Positions 34,313 to 46,104 of a stretch of DNA of 64,000 nt are shown piece by piece. Under the pieces are notes generated by a model. It did no database searches. It worked only from the letters and a program-made list of their open reading frames with translations, and was not told the origin of the DNA. The DNA is from Cristatella mucedo (Eukaryota; Bryozoa; Phylactolaemata; Cristatellidae): the NCBI GenBank assembly GCA_009760855.2, contig WPIO01000203.1, forward strand, positions 124,001 through 188,000, given 5' to 3'. Made by a program: the position numbers and the translations under genes. The stretch's first letter is position 1. Each line of letters starts with the position of its first letter.

Positions 34313-34954
34313 GAACCGATGAAGGAAAGCGTCTCCAGCTACATCTGTAAGCTTTTCCGACGCTTAACAGGTTACAGAGTTTCGTGGCTTGTGATTAATC
34401 TAGCCTGCAAAACAGTTTAATGACTGAACTTGAGTTTTTAAATTTTACTATTGATTTTATATTATAGCAATGACTTACACCGATCTTAATCGCCATGAAG
34501 TAATCACTAATTGCATTAGATGCCATCTTGTGACATGGGTTGGATAAAATACTCTTCTTCAAGCTGAGCCCTCTCGTAAAATTTAGACTACATTTTAACT
34601 TGCCAGATGGTGCAATAATAGACATAATTATAGTAATAACAAACTTAGAGGTAAATCTTATATAGAAAAATATCGTTCTACTTAACGTCCGCACGAAAAT
34701 TGTAGTAAGAAAGACATACGTCGGATAGACAGCTGCTAGTCGTCGCTTTAGCAGAAGGTAAAAACCACTCCAGTGGTTCCACAGACTTCAAAGCAAACTG
34801 AAGTGTAAATATTATTTTCTCCAGCCTAACTTGGAGGTCTATGAGACCGGTCAGTCTGAGCAAGAAAACGACAGACCCTTGAAAGGAATTGACTGCCTTG
34901 AGGGTAATATGTTTCTTACGAATATATTAAATAAATAAATACTAATTGATTTAA
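34313..34954. other. Block sequence; empty site for the U1 LINE
   Basis: It aligns with 7583-7849 and 8376-8744. The unoccupied counterpart of the LINE-A insertion at 7850-8375 falls near 34570-34590. Confidence 0.55.
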
Positions 34955-35066
34955 CAGAATCTTTTGTATAATAAAGAATCCTACACAGCGGGATTTGAAG
35001 CCATTACTTCGGGACCTAAGTCGTTGAAAGCAACAGTCTTACCTAGTTGGCCATCACGGCTCACCT
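34955..35066 (-). mobile_element. tRNA-like SINE head, shared by U1 and U2
   Basis: The complement reads 'GAGCCGTGATGGCCAACTAG' with a degenerate box B (GGCTTCAAATCC). Counterpart of 8745-8912. Confidence 0.7.
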
Positions 35067-35198
35067 AAAAGCAAGTGCAGTGCCAATAGATGGAAGTTGG
35101 GGTATTATGGCAGTTACGACATACACTAATAAAGTCACCAATGGTAGAATTTGGCAGCGATTGAAACCATCTTAAATGACAGGCTGGAAGGCGTAGTA

Positions 35199-36351
35199 CT
35201 CTGCCTCTTGCTGATGTGATTGCAAAGCACAATCTAGGATTTCACTTCTATGCGGATTACACTCAGTTGTACCTTTGCTTTGATCCCTCCCAGCCTTCGA
35301 GCACCTCAAATTCTCTAAACTCACTAGCTGCATGCATTGGTGACATCCGCACATGGATGGCAGCAAATTTTCTAAAACTGAACGATGATAAAACTAACTT
35401 ACTAGTTATGGGAAAACCCAGTGTGATCCAGAGATTGGACAGGCTGACTCTCAAAATTGGCTCTGCCAGCATATCTTCAGTTAAATCAGCTCGAAATCTG
35501 GGTGTCCTATTCCAAAGCGACCTCTCGTTAGATGACCATATCAGCTCCACAGTCAAATCAGCCTATTTTCAGCTCCATAACATTGCTAAAATTCGGGCTT
35601 GTTTAGATAAAGATACCACATCTAAGTTGGTCCATGCATTCGCGACATTCCGTCTCGACTTCCGCAACTCACTGCTTACTGGCATACCAGCATGTGCGAT
35701 CAGGCGATTGCAGCTGGTGCAAAACTCGGCAGCTAGACTTGTCTGTCGTGAGCGTCGCAGTTGCCACATTACTCCACTTCTCGCCGACCTGCACTGGCTA
35801 CCAGTCAAGCAACGGATTGACTTCAAGGTTTTGTCGCTGACTTTTAGGTCCCTTCATTCTATGGCTCCAGCCTATCTGTCAGATATACTACCCCATCAGG
35901 CCAAGCATCGTACCACCCGCTTTTCGGAATCCAACAGTCTAGAAATACCTCGTACAAACCTTAAATCCTTTGGAGACCGTGCATTTAGCTCGTATGCTCC
36001 CACAGCTTGGAACTCCCTCCCGACCTGCATCAGAACATCCCCTGACCTGACCACATTTATAAGGAACCTAAAAACACACCTATTTAGGACAGAATTTAGT
36101 GGGTCACTGTGATTCGTCCTTGATGTGCTTATGCATGTTGACACTGTGCATGCTGCCACTAACCACATTTGCATGCTGACCCTGTGCATGTAACCCCTAA
36201 CCATATTATTCATTTTGTTTGTTTTTCAAGCATGATTTTACTTACCATTCAATTGCATTTCACTTTACTGCAAATGTAAAGCGCCTAGAAAGAGATTGAG
36301 TTCTCTGAGGGCGCTTTATCAAGTGAATTATTATTATTATTATTATTATTA
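35199..36351 (+). mobile_element. LINE-A, best preserved copy, with flanking target repeats
   Basis: A 5'-truncated L2/CR1-type LINE of about 1.15 kb. The open frame 35216-36112 (298 codons) begins inside the reverse transcriptase palm. Its catalytic box is F-Y-A-D-Y (residues 11-15) instead of YADD, so the second catalytic Asp is lost. Downstream come 'KLNDDKTNLL', 'ARNLGVLFQSDLSLDDHI', 'LHWLPVKQRIDFKVL', 'AYLSDILPHQ' and 'GDRAFSSYAPTAWNSLP', then a TGA stop. The 3' untranslated region ends in a hairpin (AAAGCGCC 36278-36285, GGCGCTTT 36310-36317) and (ATT)n. GTAGTA lies at 35193-35198 and again at about 36355-36360. U1 keeps the unoccupied site (9033-9049). Frame preservation points to a comparatively young insertion. 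Confidence 0.93.
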
Positions 36352-37168
36352 GTAGTAGTAGTAATGAGTCACGGTGTTCTAGATGATATATCCTCATTTC
36401 AAGGGCCAGCTTGGTTGCAGGGACTGCAAGCCCACGGTGTCGCCATTTATGCAGACTCAAATTTGTGCAGAGTTATGCAGCCGAAAGAAATCACACTTGA
36501 GTATGAGCCGATGAGTAAACTAAGATGTCACAGTAAAATGGTCAGTGGAAAAGTCCCTCGCATTGCATTCAGAGGTAATAGACAACTTGTTTACCAGACT
36601 TACTAGATAAATAGCCTGTGCAGTTTTGATGTGACATATTTATGATCATTCAAAACATGGTTCTATTGTCAAATGAAGCAAGACATTTGTTGGTTATCCG
36701 AGCGAGAGCACCAGAAGGCCTAATGCCTAGCTGAAGCCATGACGCAAGGGCCGTGATGAGAGTTTGAGGTGCTAGCAGGTACGGATGAATAAGCTTGTGA
36801 ACCTGTTTTTCATCCATAAACAAACAAATGCCTAGCTTGCCAGCATTACTCAATACGGCAAGAAGAAGAAAAATAATATTAGTAAAGAATAAAACTTAGA
36901 ACTCTGTTCAATGACTGCTGAAAGTCGACCGAGGTAGTTTACGTATGGTAGGAACAAAGGAAATGGGCAGATTAGTTGCAATTACACCAATATTTCCATC
37001 GATTCTATGCACAAAGAGAACGACTTAATTCTAAGAGAAAATGTACTTTAACATCTTTAATAGTTTTCAAGCAAAATGTTTTTAATGCAATCGGAAGCAA
37101 CAGGTATTCTTTGGTAGCAAGTTAGGTAACGGCATGAGTGAATCAAAAACGACAGCTGGACGTGCAGC
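36352..37168. other. Block sequence, nothing recognised
   Basis: It aligns with 9040-9825. No coding or RNA feature. Confidence 0.5.
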
Positions 37169-37258
37169 TAATAATAATAATAATAATAATAGTGCACTTG
37201 ATAAAGTGCCTGCAGAGAAATTAATCTTTTTCTAGACGCTTTACATTTGCAGTTAGAC
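37169..37258 (-). mobile_element. LINE-A 3' tail, start of a U2-only insertion
   Basis: (ATA)n, 'GTGCACTTGATAAAGTGCC' and 'GACGCTTTACATTTGC' are the reversed LINE-A end. The stretch present in U2 but not U1 runs to about 37678 (some 525 bp). Beyond 37258 it does not resemble the usual LINE-A 3' region. Confidence 0.75.
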
Positions 37259-37980
37259 TATCAAAGTCTTCTGCGTACCGCATGACATGTAGTGTGAGTA
37301 GTGTAGGAACTAAGGAGCACTTGTTTAGGTTTAAGAACCAGAAATTAATGCAATATTGGATGATTGGCCAGTACTTGTGGGAGAAAAGCAGTGTAATGTC
37401 ATTGTTGCATCAACCATGCTTATGAAGCTCGACTTGAAACTTTAGTAGACATTTTATTGTAAGGCATAGTAGCATGTGAATTTTTTACACACACGTACGC
37501 GCCTATGGTCTCAAGCTAGCAACAGACTAACATCGTACTACCATCGACGAAACATCCTCAATTCGGCCTCATCTTTCTAGAATAAAAGCGTTGCTACGAT
37601 AATAAAGGGTATCTTATTTTAAAAGACTCCTACGTATACTGTCAGAACAGCCTTTAATACTATCACATCCGCATGCAGTGGACAATGAAAAGAGCGCCAC
37701 TGCAGGACTTGAAGTGATTTAGGTCTCTATGAGAATGTATACAAAAAACTACGACTGTAGCTGCTGATCGGTGTACCTCTTACGTATTCCTTTTCCAAAA
37801 TTTAACCGATCTCCATGTCATCAGGCTCATTATCTATTAATCGAAACTCGGACGTTGGTCGGTGGCCGGCAGTTGAGAGGAAAGCGAATATGGCGACACG
37901 TGAACGAAAAGAGGATGCTGTTAAGTGGTAGTGGCGATTACGTATCGCCTCTTCACTTTGGAGAGGCAGGAAATCAGTAA
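37259..37980. other. Unassigned insertion remainder and block sequence
   Basis: 37259-37678 has no counterpart in U1 and no recognised family; 37679-37980 aligns with 9833-10130. Confidence 0.45.
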
Positions 37981-38640
37981 GAAAGAATCTAGCCTAATGT
38001 GTAAGCAGAGATGGAGGGCTAGACTGCGATAGAGGGGAAAGAGAAAGGGAAAGAATGAGCTTGTGAGATAAAGGAATCGACTTTGAAATCGGAGCTAAGT
38101 ATGGTAGACATTGAGGATGAGCGGTGCAAAATTATTTAGGAGTGGTAAAGGAAGCTTAAGACAGAGTTGTGCACACAGGGAGAGGCCGGAAGGTGAAACG
38201 TTGCATACAGTGAAAGGGTGAACTGAGAGAGTCACAAAATGAGATAGAGATAAATTGATAGAATAGGCACCTGGAGAATGGAGAGAAAAAGAAAGCGAAA
38301 TACCGACATTTAGTGACTAAGAGTTAACCATCTTCTTGAGTCATTAAAGGATGGCTGAAGAAAGCATGAGGTAGAAGAAAAAGAGAGAGAGCGACAGGGA
38401 ACAAAAAGAGCAGGAGGGTGAGTGAGCGAACGAGAGGGATGGAGATGGTATGGGAGGCCGCCAGAAACCATGATGAGGAGCTTCGGAGTAAGGAAGCGGG
38501 AATAAAACAGGTAGCGAGAGAGGAGCGTACGGGAAAAGAAATAGAGTGGAGCAGGGAGGATGAGTACGAGAGTGAGTGACCGAGTAATAGACAAAGTGAA
38601 GACACGACACAGGATGGTGAGTCACCATGGGAGGTCATCA
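37981..38640. repeat. Purine-rich low-complexity tract
   Basis: Extended A/G bias on the plus strand (GAGAGA, GGAGAGG words), corresponding to the shorter tract 10131-10410. Overlapping open frames on the minus strand (Ser/Leu/Phe-rich) are composition artefacts. Confidence 0.7.
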
Positions 38641-38647
38641 GTGACGC

Positions 38648-38651
38648 AAAC

Positions 38652-38703
<52 letters not shown>

Positions 38704-38725
38704 ACAGAGAGAGAGAGAGAGAGAG
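38648..38725. repeat. (CA)n-(GA)n compound microsatellite
   Basis: About 55 bp of CA repeats run directly into about 20 bp of GA repeats. Not present in U1, so it is an expansion private to U2. Confidence 0.95.
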
Positions 38726-39934
38726 CCGTACGGAATATGATGGTGAATCAGGTGCGTCTAGAAACCTTTGCTGCTACATCCTTTGAAGCACTACTGGACA
38801 ACTGCTACGTTTCGTTTGCTCCGCTCTGTCCCAACTGCTTGTTTTAATTTGCACCAATTTAAGTTCTTTTTATTACCTTAGCTATGCAACCCGGTTGTTT
38901 CATAACGTTTTATATGTGAAGTCACTCTTCAGTTAGGCACCGGAAATGCCTTCTAACACGGCTTTCAAATAGAGCTCGAAGTCACTTACCTACTCTCGGT
39001 CACTGTATAATGATAATACTGCACTCGTTTATCTCTTCGAAAATGAGCCACTAAAATTAAGCAACATTTGCGTATAATACTGGGCCCACATTCTGATTAA
39101 CCCTGGCCACAGGTCCGGTCGTCGGTGCCTATGCTTTCCTGTAGTGTATACTGTCCTTTTTCAGATCTCGGCGACCTACCGTACACGGAAAACAATCGTT
39201 GCTGCTGCGAAGCAGCAGCAACCAGGAAGAACTGTACGCTGAGTCGTGCGTTTTGAAGAAGCACTTTGGATCAGCTCAGGTCCGGCTGTGAATTTATTTA
39301 TAGCTGCGAGCGTCCGACAGGCCGTCGCTCAGTCGACTCCGAGAACAAATACTGAGGGCTGAGATGATACTTTTAGTGACTTCAGGCACTCATAAACATT
39401 ATCCTCGTGCTAATAATTAAAATAATCGCTAAATGGCCAAGCTTATACGGGTACAAGCCGTTCGGAAGCTTAAAGCGAAGTACAAAAAAGCTCGAGCAGC
39501 ATGGCTTGGAGAACCGACGTTTGGGCCGACTTAGCAGCTGCATTCTAAGCAACATTCTGCCAACTGGTCGGCCGGAGCTGGGTGCATGCACAAGTGGCTT
39601 CGTCGTGCTCTGCCAGCTTGCCAAGATTCCACTGTGATTTTCGGCATGAACGGTGAGCCGTTCGGCAGAGGCAGTCGCGTCATGGTCCTCTGCAGCACTC
39701 ACGCAGGTCCTGCCGATCCCAGCTTAATGAAACATTGCTGGCAATACTAATCCACAGTCTCTTAGCCCCCATCCCCGAGCATTAAGCGAGCTGCAGCAGC
39801 AGCCAAGTGCAGCCACTCCTCCCAGGGCGGCCCTCCATGAACCTCGAGGTGCCGCCAGCGTATCAAAAAACAGGGTCTGTGCAGCCAGGAGGAAAGACCA
39901 CGGAGTCATTGCATCCCGAGAGGAGAGCAGCAAT
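38726..39934. other. U2-only sequence, nothing recognised
   Basis: I found no counterpart between 10410 and 10440 in U1, so this ~1.2 kb is inserted in U2 or lost from U1. Frames at 39382-39702 and 39724-39999 (minus) have no recognisable domain. Confidence 0.4.
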
Positions 39935-41010
39935 GGAGTGTGGCTGCGTTGCTGTGGGCGGCCGGTGAAGGTGTTGGCGTTCGCAGGCACCTGAGCCAAG
40001 TTTCGATCGTGCTTATCACCTTAAACGTTCTGCCGTTTCACAGAGGCAGATATGACATGGTATTCCACATGATAGACGCCAGTCGCAGAGAGACATTGTC
40101 GATCGCCGCAGAGTGGCCGTCGGCTGTTGCGGACAGCACCGTAGATGTCGTCTGGTTTCAAGCACCCATGCTAGCAACTTGCCAAAGAGTAATATATCTT
40201 TATCTGAATCGTAATCCGCAATCGCAATCGCGTGTCGTCTCTCAGCAAGCTGAAGCAGCAGAAAGCCGCCGCCACAGCCCCACACCCTGTGGGTGGTGGT
40301 GCTGTCCGCATATAAACTCATCTGACAGCCGCCTGTGTCTCACGAAAAAAGCGGCGTCAGAGCAGCCGGCAGGACAGAAGGTGCAGTCATCGAACCCCAA
40401 AAGCCCGGGGCCGCTCGCAATGGCCTCTGACTTGGCTTTCGTCCGCATGCACCAGACAGGTGATGGCCTGCCGCTCTTTTTCGGTAGTTGGCCAATATCG
40501 TCATCGAACGTGCCAGCCGCTCAGTGGCCGCTGTCACAGTGCCGTCACTCATGCAGGTCACATTAACCATTTTTTCGCTGTTACGCTATTAGCTGCGACA
40601 GTCCCCTGCCGTGACGGCTGCTACTGATCCCCCAACTGGCATGCTACCCACCCACTTTGAAGAGTCACCGGAGCACTACCGAAGCTGCTGGGAAGCGTAT
40701 CGCTGTGGCAACTATCAGGCACGCCTCAAGTCACCATGTAGCGGCTGACGGCATTTTGCTCGACCTAGTTTTGGCGCTGTTGTGCTGTCGACTGACAATT
40801 TGGACTCGGTTGACACAAGCGCTCATTCCTTTGATCATAACGGAGGCTCGCCTTATTGTGCAGATAGAAGAGGCACTTAGGGGGGTGCATGACGCGGCTA
40901 CGTCGCTGCCGGCCCGAGGACAAGGTCGGCCGACTGTTGGCCCGATGTTGTTGTGAGTATATTTAGCCACTGGATGACATCTAATGTTCTCTCCTTCGCC
41001 CTGTGCTGTG
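39935..41010 (+). other. GC-rich conserved block sequence upstream of promoter-like cluster (U2)
   Basis: Counterpart of 10440-11552. The 208-codon frame at 39940-40566 does not persist in U1, where indels shift the frame within the first 70 codons. I therefore treat it as fortuitous. Confidence 0.45.
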
Positions 41011-41128
41011 GGGGCGGTGGCACCGGCGGGCCGTGAACTCGGCGGAAGTGGCTAAATCTGCATCCGGCCGGCGACCGCTTTCGAAGCTTCTAGAACCCGC
41101 CGACTAACCCGACCATGCGATTGGCTGA
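41011..41128 (+). promoter_or_regulatory. Promoter-like cluster: GC box, heat-shock element, inverted CCAAT (U2)
   Basis: GGGGCGG 41011-41017, heat-shock element CGAAGCTTCTAGAAC 41082-41096 (identical to U1) and ATTGG 41120-41124 inside 'GACCATGCGATTGGCTGA'. The 15-bp element and the CCAAT context are unchanged while flanking sequence differs at many positions. Two old copies keeping the same binding-site words may reflect past function before duplication, selection since, or chance. Confidence 0.5.
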
Positions 41129-41199
41129 CGCCACAGATCACGTCTATATCACAAGTTACCGCTCTGTGACCGGTCGGTGAGCGCCACGTACTGAAGAAT

Positions 41200-41320
41200 G
41201 CCAGTAGAGCGGCTCAGACGCCATCCCGTGGGCCGTGCGAGGAGGCCATGCACACCGACCTTCATTCTGTGTCGACGGCGTCTGTGGGAAGGAACTGAAC
41301 GTCGGGCTACAAAGGTAGGG
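41200..41320 (+). other. Possible first exon with splice donor (U2)
   Basis: Counterpart of 11755-11870. 'AGAGCGGCTC' marks the start and AAG|GTAGGG (donor at 41315) the end. Confidence 0.3.
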
Positions 41321-41417
41321 TGTTCGGCCGTAGGCTATCCGCCAGTGGCTGACTATGTTCAACGAGTAACATCAACAACTCTAGAATCTAAAGGACGGCC
41401 GAACTTGATTGTTTAGA

Positions 41418-41495
41418 TAATAATAATAATACTGCACTTGACAAAGTGCCATCAGAGAACTAAATTCCTTTATAGGCGCTTTATATTTGCTTTTC
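41418..41495 (-). mobile_element. LINE-A 3' tail only, private to U2
   Basis: (ATA)n, 'GCACTTGACAAAGTGCC' and 'AGGCGCTTTATATTTGCT': about 80 bp of reversed LINE-A end inserted between sequences that are contiguous in U1 (about 11955). Confidence 0.8.
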
Positions 41496-41860
41496 GACCC
41501 TTGATCGACGACATTTCCAATGTGCTTGTGGCTTTTCGCGGCACCGCGAACGTTTTCGGCGGGATAGTGCACCGTGGCTTCGTGCTTTTTAGTTTCCAGA
41601 GCGAGTGGAGGACTTTCAGAGAAGTAATACTTTCGCGCCTCCAGGCGTTCAAGGGACCAGCGGTTTCAACTTCGTTTCTGCAGAACGATTCCATCGCTGC
41701 AAAGATTTTGAGCGGATCATCGGTAGAAACGTCGACGGTCGTCGCAGGTTCGGGAAAATCCCTTAGATTTGCCTATTTAAGCGTTCGATCAGCTGGGCCT
41801 CGGCTAGATGCCATCGTCCTCCTGCTAATACGAATTTGTGCCGTCCAGGCATGAAGGCCG
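41496..41860 (+). other. Open frame with weak class-3 lipase-like words
   Basis: Within a 138-codon frame (41438-41854) the peptide reads 'NVLVAFRGTANVFGG', then 'VHRGFVLF'. The pattern VAFRGT followed by V-H-x-G-F is typical of the start of class-3 lipase domains. The catalytic GHSLGG motif is not seen; a 'VVAGSGKSL' stretch sits roughly where it could be expected. In U1 (11985-12250) the same frame is shifted and has stops. It could be a dead exon or coincidence; nothing else supports a lipase gene. Confidence 0.2.
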
Positions 41861-44800
41861 CCATGCTCCTCTAGTGCGCCGCCGGCACGAGTATGTTCTA
41901 TGCGAACCAAGGCAACATGCCTATTGTTTCGGGCAGGCCGTCGTGTTATCAAGCATGATGGCCCCCGGCACATGTATCACATTTTTTTTATGGGGGAAGA
42001 ACATCTCGTAAGTTAGAACTCATGAATGGCAGTATGTGCCCTTCTGCGAAGGAGTATTCATCCCATTTTAAACTGGATGCTGTTACACCGTAGTCCTTTG
42101 CTGCTAGCTGAGATCATTCCAACCTGCTGCTTAGCGTCGCCCGTTGTTTTGTGAAATCGCACTCATTAGTTGGCTCTGTACCTAGATCTGCTAAGATGCC
42201 TGCCGTGTTATAATTTAAAAGTTGTACCTTACCTAACAGACTGTTTTTTGGATCTTCAATATATGATTAGCCATAACTTAGACCTTGCCACCACCACGAA
42301 TGTAGGTTCTGCCATTCCTATTTAACTTGAGTAGGCTCTTGTTTCTTCTGCGACTGTGACGCCGGTAACTGCTGGACCATTGTCGGGAGTGAGCCATGTT
42401 TCACCGAATACTAGTGAGTGGATAGCATTCGATTAACATGGTTCCCATACTGCAAGAGAACGTTACGAAAATGATGCAGCTGCAAAAAAACGTACTTGCT
42501 TTGCAGGTGCTGCTGGGTTTTCTGGTGCATGCGATTTAAAGGCATCCGGCTTAGCATGTTAAAATTTCAGACAAAACAAGAACTATCAACTCGTGCTGTT
42601 ACTTAAAGTTCTACCTGCTGTGAGCCTCTCGAGCAATACTGCCGCGCCTGCTCTGATGCTGGTGCTCAATCGGTTTTTGTGCGACTGTAACCTTCTCTGA
42701 TGAGATGTTTACTTTCTGATTGCCTTTGGAATGACAGCAGCAACATTTCTGTGTGTTCAGGACTTTGTGCCTTTTGTCACGTACTTTGCGACGGGAGACC
42801 CCTTTCCAGGATGATAAGAAAACTTCTCATTTTGAAAGTAATTGGAGATCTAAAGTTAAGACCGGGCTAGCTCATGAAAGCACTGGGCCTGACTTGATTG
42901 CAATATTTGACCATGCTCACCTAAGCTTCGTTCCTTGCAGTCTCGATGCGGTTTGATTCCACCTCACCCGCTTTCGCGGCTAGGTCTGCATCATGGACCT
43001 CAAATACCCGGAAGGAGTGCAGTAAGGATTTCAGAGTGAGGGTCTTCAAGTCTGTCCGACCTATGGAGCACACAACTGTGAGGACTACTTTCACAGCCAA
43101 AAATAAGTTCTGATCAATTACATAGCCACACAGCAGCACGGGCGATAGGGCGACAGCAGCAGTCACACGTAGCTACTGCACAAGGCTATGTTTCAAGTTG
43201 TCGGGCAGTACTTTGTGATTGATGTTGCTGAAACGGTATGCTTGACTGGTACCTGCTATGTCTGGGGTTACCTGCTGCTACCTGCAGACCACATTTTCTG
43301 CCTCGTGGTCTTTTCTTAGTCATTTTATTCCACTTCTCGTGAAGTAGTTCCGTTTGCTGTTACATTGTATCCCATGCAGTTGTGTCGTATCCCATACGGT
43401 TGGGTGGTCCTCCATGCTGTCGGGTGATCTCCTTTGCTATGGTGTGACCCAGCGTACTGTTGCATGCTCTCCTTGCAGTCACATGCTCCCCTCACTGCCG
43501 CATGTTCTCTATTAGCCTCCACTTTGTTTCCTTTGCTGCTTAATGTTCTTCCCTGCGGCCGAGTGATCATACTTCTGCGGTCCGTGACCAAAGGCGCTTG
43601 CAGCTGATGCGTAAAAAGAGCTTGTAGGCCTTTTTTCACTTGGATGCTCAATTTGTTGCTCCTACATGCTGGCTGCAGTCAGGCAGCTGACCTAGGACCT
43701 CAGGTGTGCTGCAACTGCGAGGTTATGGCTATCTATATGGTTGATTGTCTTGGGTATCGTCGTCTGATCATTGAAAACATCGTGCCTTGGGACGGACTTT
43801 ATTTTGTTTGCTAGTCATATCCTTTAGCTGGCAGCAAAGCCTTAGATCGAGAGTCGTGCCAGCACAAAGGTGCTCAAGCTCCTGTGGCCGTACCAGCGAC
43901 CCATTTTGGAAGTGGCACTGCCTTTCCTGGACTTGAGGTACCTTGCTCAAAATTTTCGATTGATTTGAGATGTGCTCGATCGAAGTGCTCGATCGAACCG
44001 CATGTCTCTTCTCTAGCAAGTTTAATCAGCCGGCTGCCTATTATGCTGCCGTTGCTTCTAGCTGCTGCTGTTACATTACAGCAGCTTGCTTCCTGCAATC
44101 TGTTTCATGCCAACAGGCCATTACTTTATGCCGGTTTGTGCCGGCCAGCCTTGGCTTGCATGATTTCCTGCTAACCCACCTTCCGGACTGCATGCCAATG
44201 TAGTTGCATCAGCCTATTTGCTTATGTAGTCCGCTTTTTATGCTTGCAAATGATAATGCACTGGATTTAGTGATGATGCACTAACATAGGCAGAGGAAGC
44301 TGAGCTACGAGTGTGGTTTAGAAGGAAGCTAGAGTAAAATTGACAATCTGGCCTTCTTCTATTTCACTCTCGTAGTTCTAGCATTATTTCTAACCCCACC
44401 GGGAGTGAAATCGTAAGGTTTCCGGGTATGCGTATGCTCCTGATCTAATATTGACAATTTAGTTAATAATACACGTTATACAGATGCCAGGTCTTCCTCA
44501 CATGCAAGGTTTGTTGGCTGTTGAAGCCAAGTTTCCTAGCCTTGCGACTGGTCTTTCATGAATTTTTGCCAGGATTCCGTGGAAAGCGCAAGACTAAATG
44601 TGCATGCCTAGCTATGGTTTTAAAGAAAAGGGTGACGTCGGCACTTACCGCAAAGTGTGACTCGCAATGCCGGGGGCTGCCGATCTTCCCAGGTCATCCC
44701 AGAGGCCTACCATCAACTTCTTCGATCGCTGCAATCACATGATGCTGTTCCGACGTGCTCACATGTCTCGTGTATTCACTATATCAATGTCTCTAAATGC

Positions 44801-46104
44801 CGGATGACGAGTTCTTTGTCAAGTTACGAAACTAAACAATACTTACTGTGTTAGAACGATCATCTGTGTATGACCTGAAGCACGAGTGACAGTCGCTCCT
44901 TTGTGGTGAGCTGCCGCCTGCCTTGTTCCTCGCCACAGCCTGCTGCTGCTGATTTCAGCTTTGATCTCTGCTACATTTGATACGTATTTGCTTTCTTTTA
45001 GTCTGTCAACGTGGTCAGTTTCAAATACTGAATCTCGGGGAACAGTTTCGTCTCTTCGGGTTCAGCCACTCGCTAGCGCTGATGTAATAAAAGGGAGCAG
45101 CAGACTCACGGGCTGTTGTCCGCTGATGCTTTCCAGCAGAGCCAGCAATGACTGCCTTGAAATATCCGTTCGATAATGTGCCGGAACACCTGCAGCAGTT
45201 GGCGATAGTGGACGGATGAACTGCTGAGAGCGACGGCTCACCTCGTCCGAGCAACATCTGAGGCAAAGGGACGACTACACTCATTACAGACCTTGCCGTC
45301 CCATTTGATTAAAAGATGAGGATACACTGAGAAAGGCTGTGGACATTGAGATTGCTAGGCACGTAGACATTGTGCTTGAAGCTTAAACGGAGATCCAGCG
45401 TCGACCTCTTGCTGCCATAACGCGTTAGAGCACTTGCTTTGTGAGCATCGGGCACTCGGATCGTGTACACGGACAAGTAAAGGTGCCTCGAAGCATTCGG
45501 CCTCAGACTTTCAATAATACTGTATGCTAATCCGAAAACCGTGCATTAGCGATGCGGTAGGCTGCAGCATCGTTGCCTGGCCCCGTTCTCCAAGAAGGGA
45601 GGAGGCTGTGTCGTCATTCGGCACAGTTAAGCTTAGACACTGTAGGAGAACCGCATGCTACGTGGGCTTGTACATTGCTATTGTTTTTATTGAAAATATA
45701 CTGCATACAATATATGGCATGCTTTGGATTAGCAATAACAACGTTCATTTAAAATGAATACCAATTAAAGTCTAGACTCAGCAGAGGCTAAAAGTGAAAG
45801 CCACTGTTGTCAGCTATGGCACTGGAGGAAAGGCAGCCGAAGGGGCTGCTGAACGGAGGCTGCTCCGGTAGCCTAACAAGCAAAGGCATTGATGCTACTT
45901 AAGCAGACTAAAAAAGACAAGTAAATAAAAATTTCCTACTTTTTCGCTTGCAAACACTAGCGAAACCAAATGTATGTAATCTTTGGAAGACAGCTACTGA
46001 TTGAAACTGGTTTACAGCAGTAAAATTGAATTTCGCACTGCAGAATTCAAACCAATGTCGGTGTTATGATAGGTGACGAAAAGAATACAGTTCGCTCTTT
46101 ATGC
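41861..46104 (+). other. U2 block sequence with no gene recognised
   Basis: It aligns with 12250-17690 minus the U1-only SINE (13932) and tandem repeat (14490-15335). 43945-44890 is the third copy of the U0 sequence. Frames are not shared between copies. Confidence 0.5.

Noticed and set aside
38310-38695. Several overlapping minus-strand frames near 38.3-38.7 kb
   Set aside because: They translate a purine-rich tract and a CA repeat, giving low-complexity peptides.
39940-40566. 208-codon plus-strand open frame as a candidate gene
   Set aside because: The counterpart in U1 (10440-11070) has indels that break and shift the frame early. No domain is recognisable, and the region is GC-rich, which lowers stop frequency.
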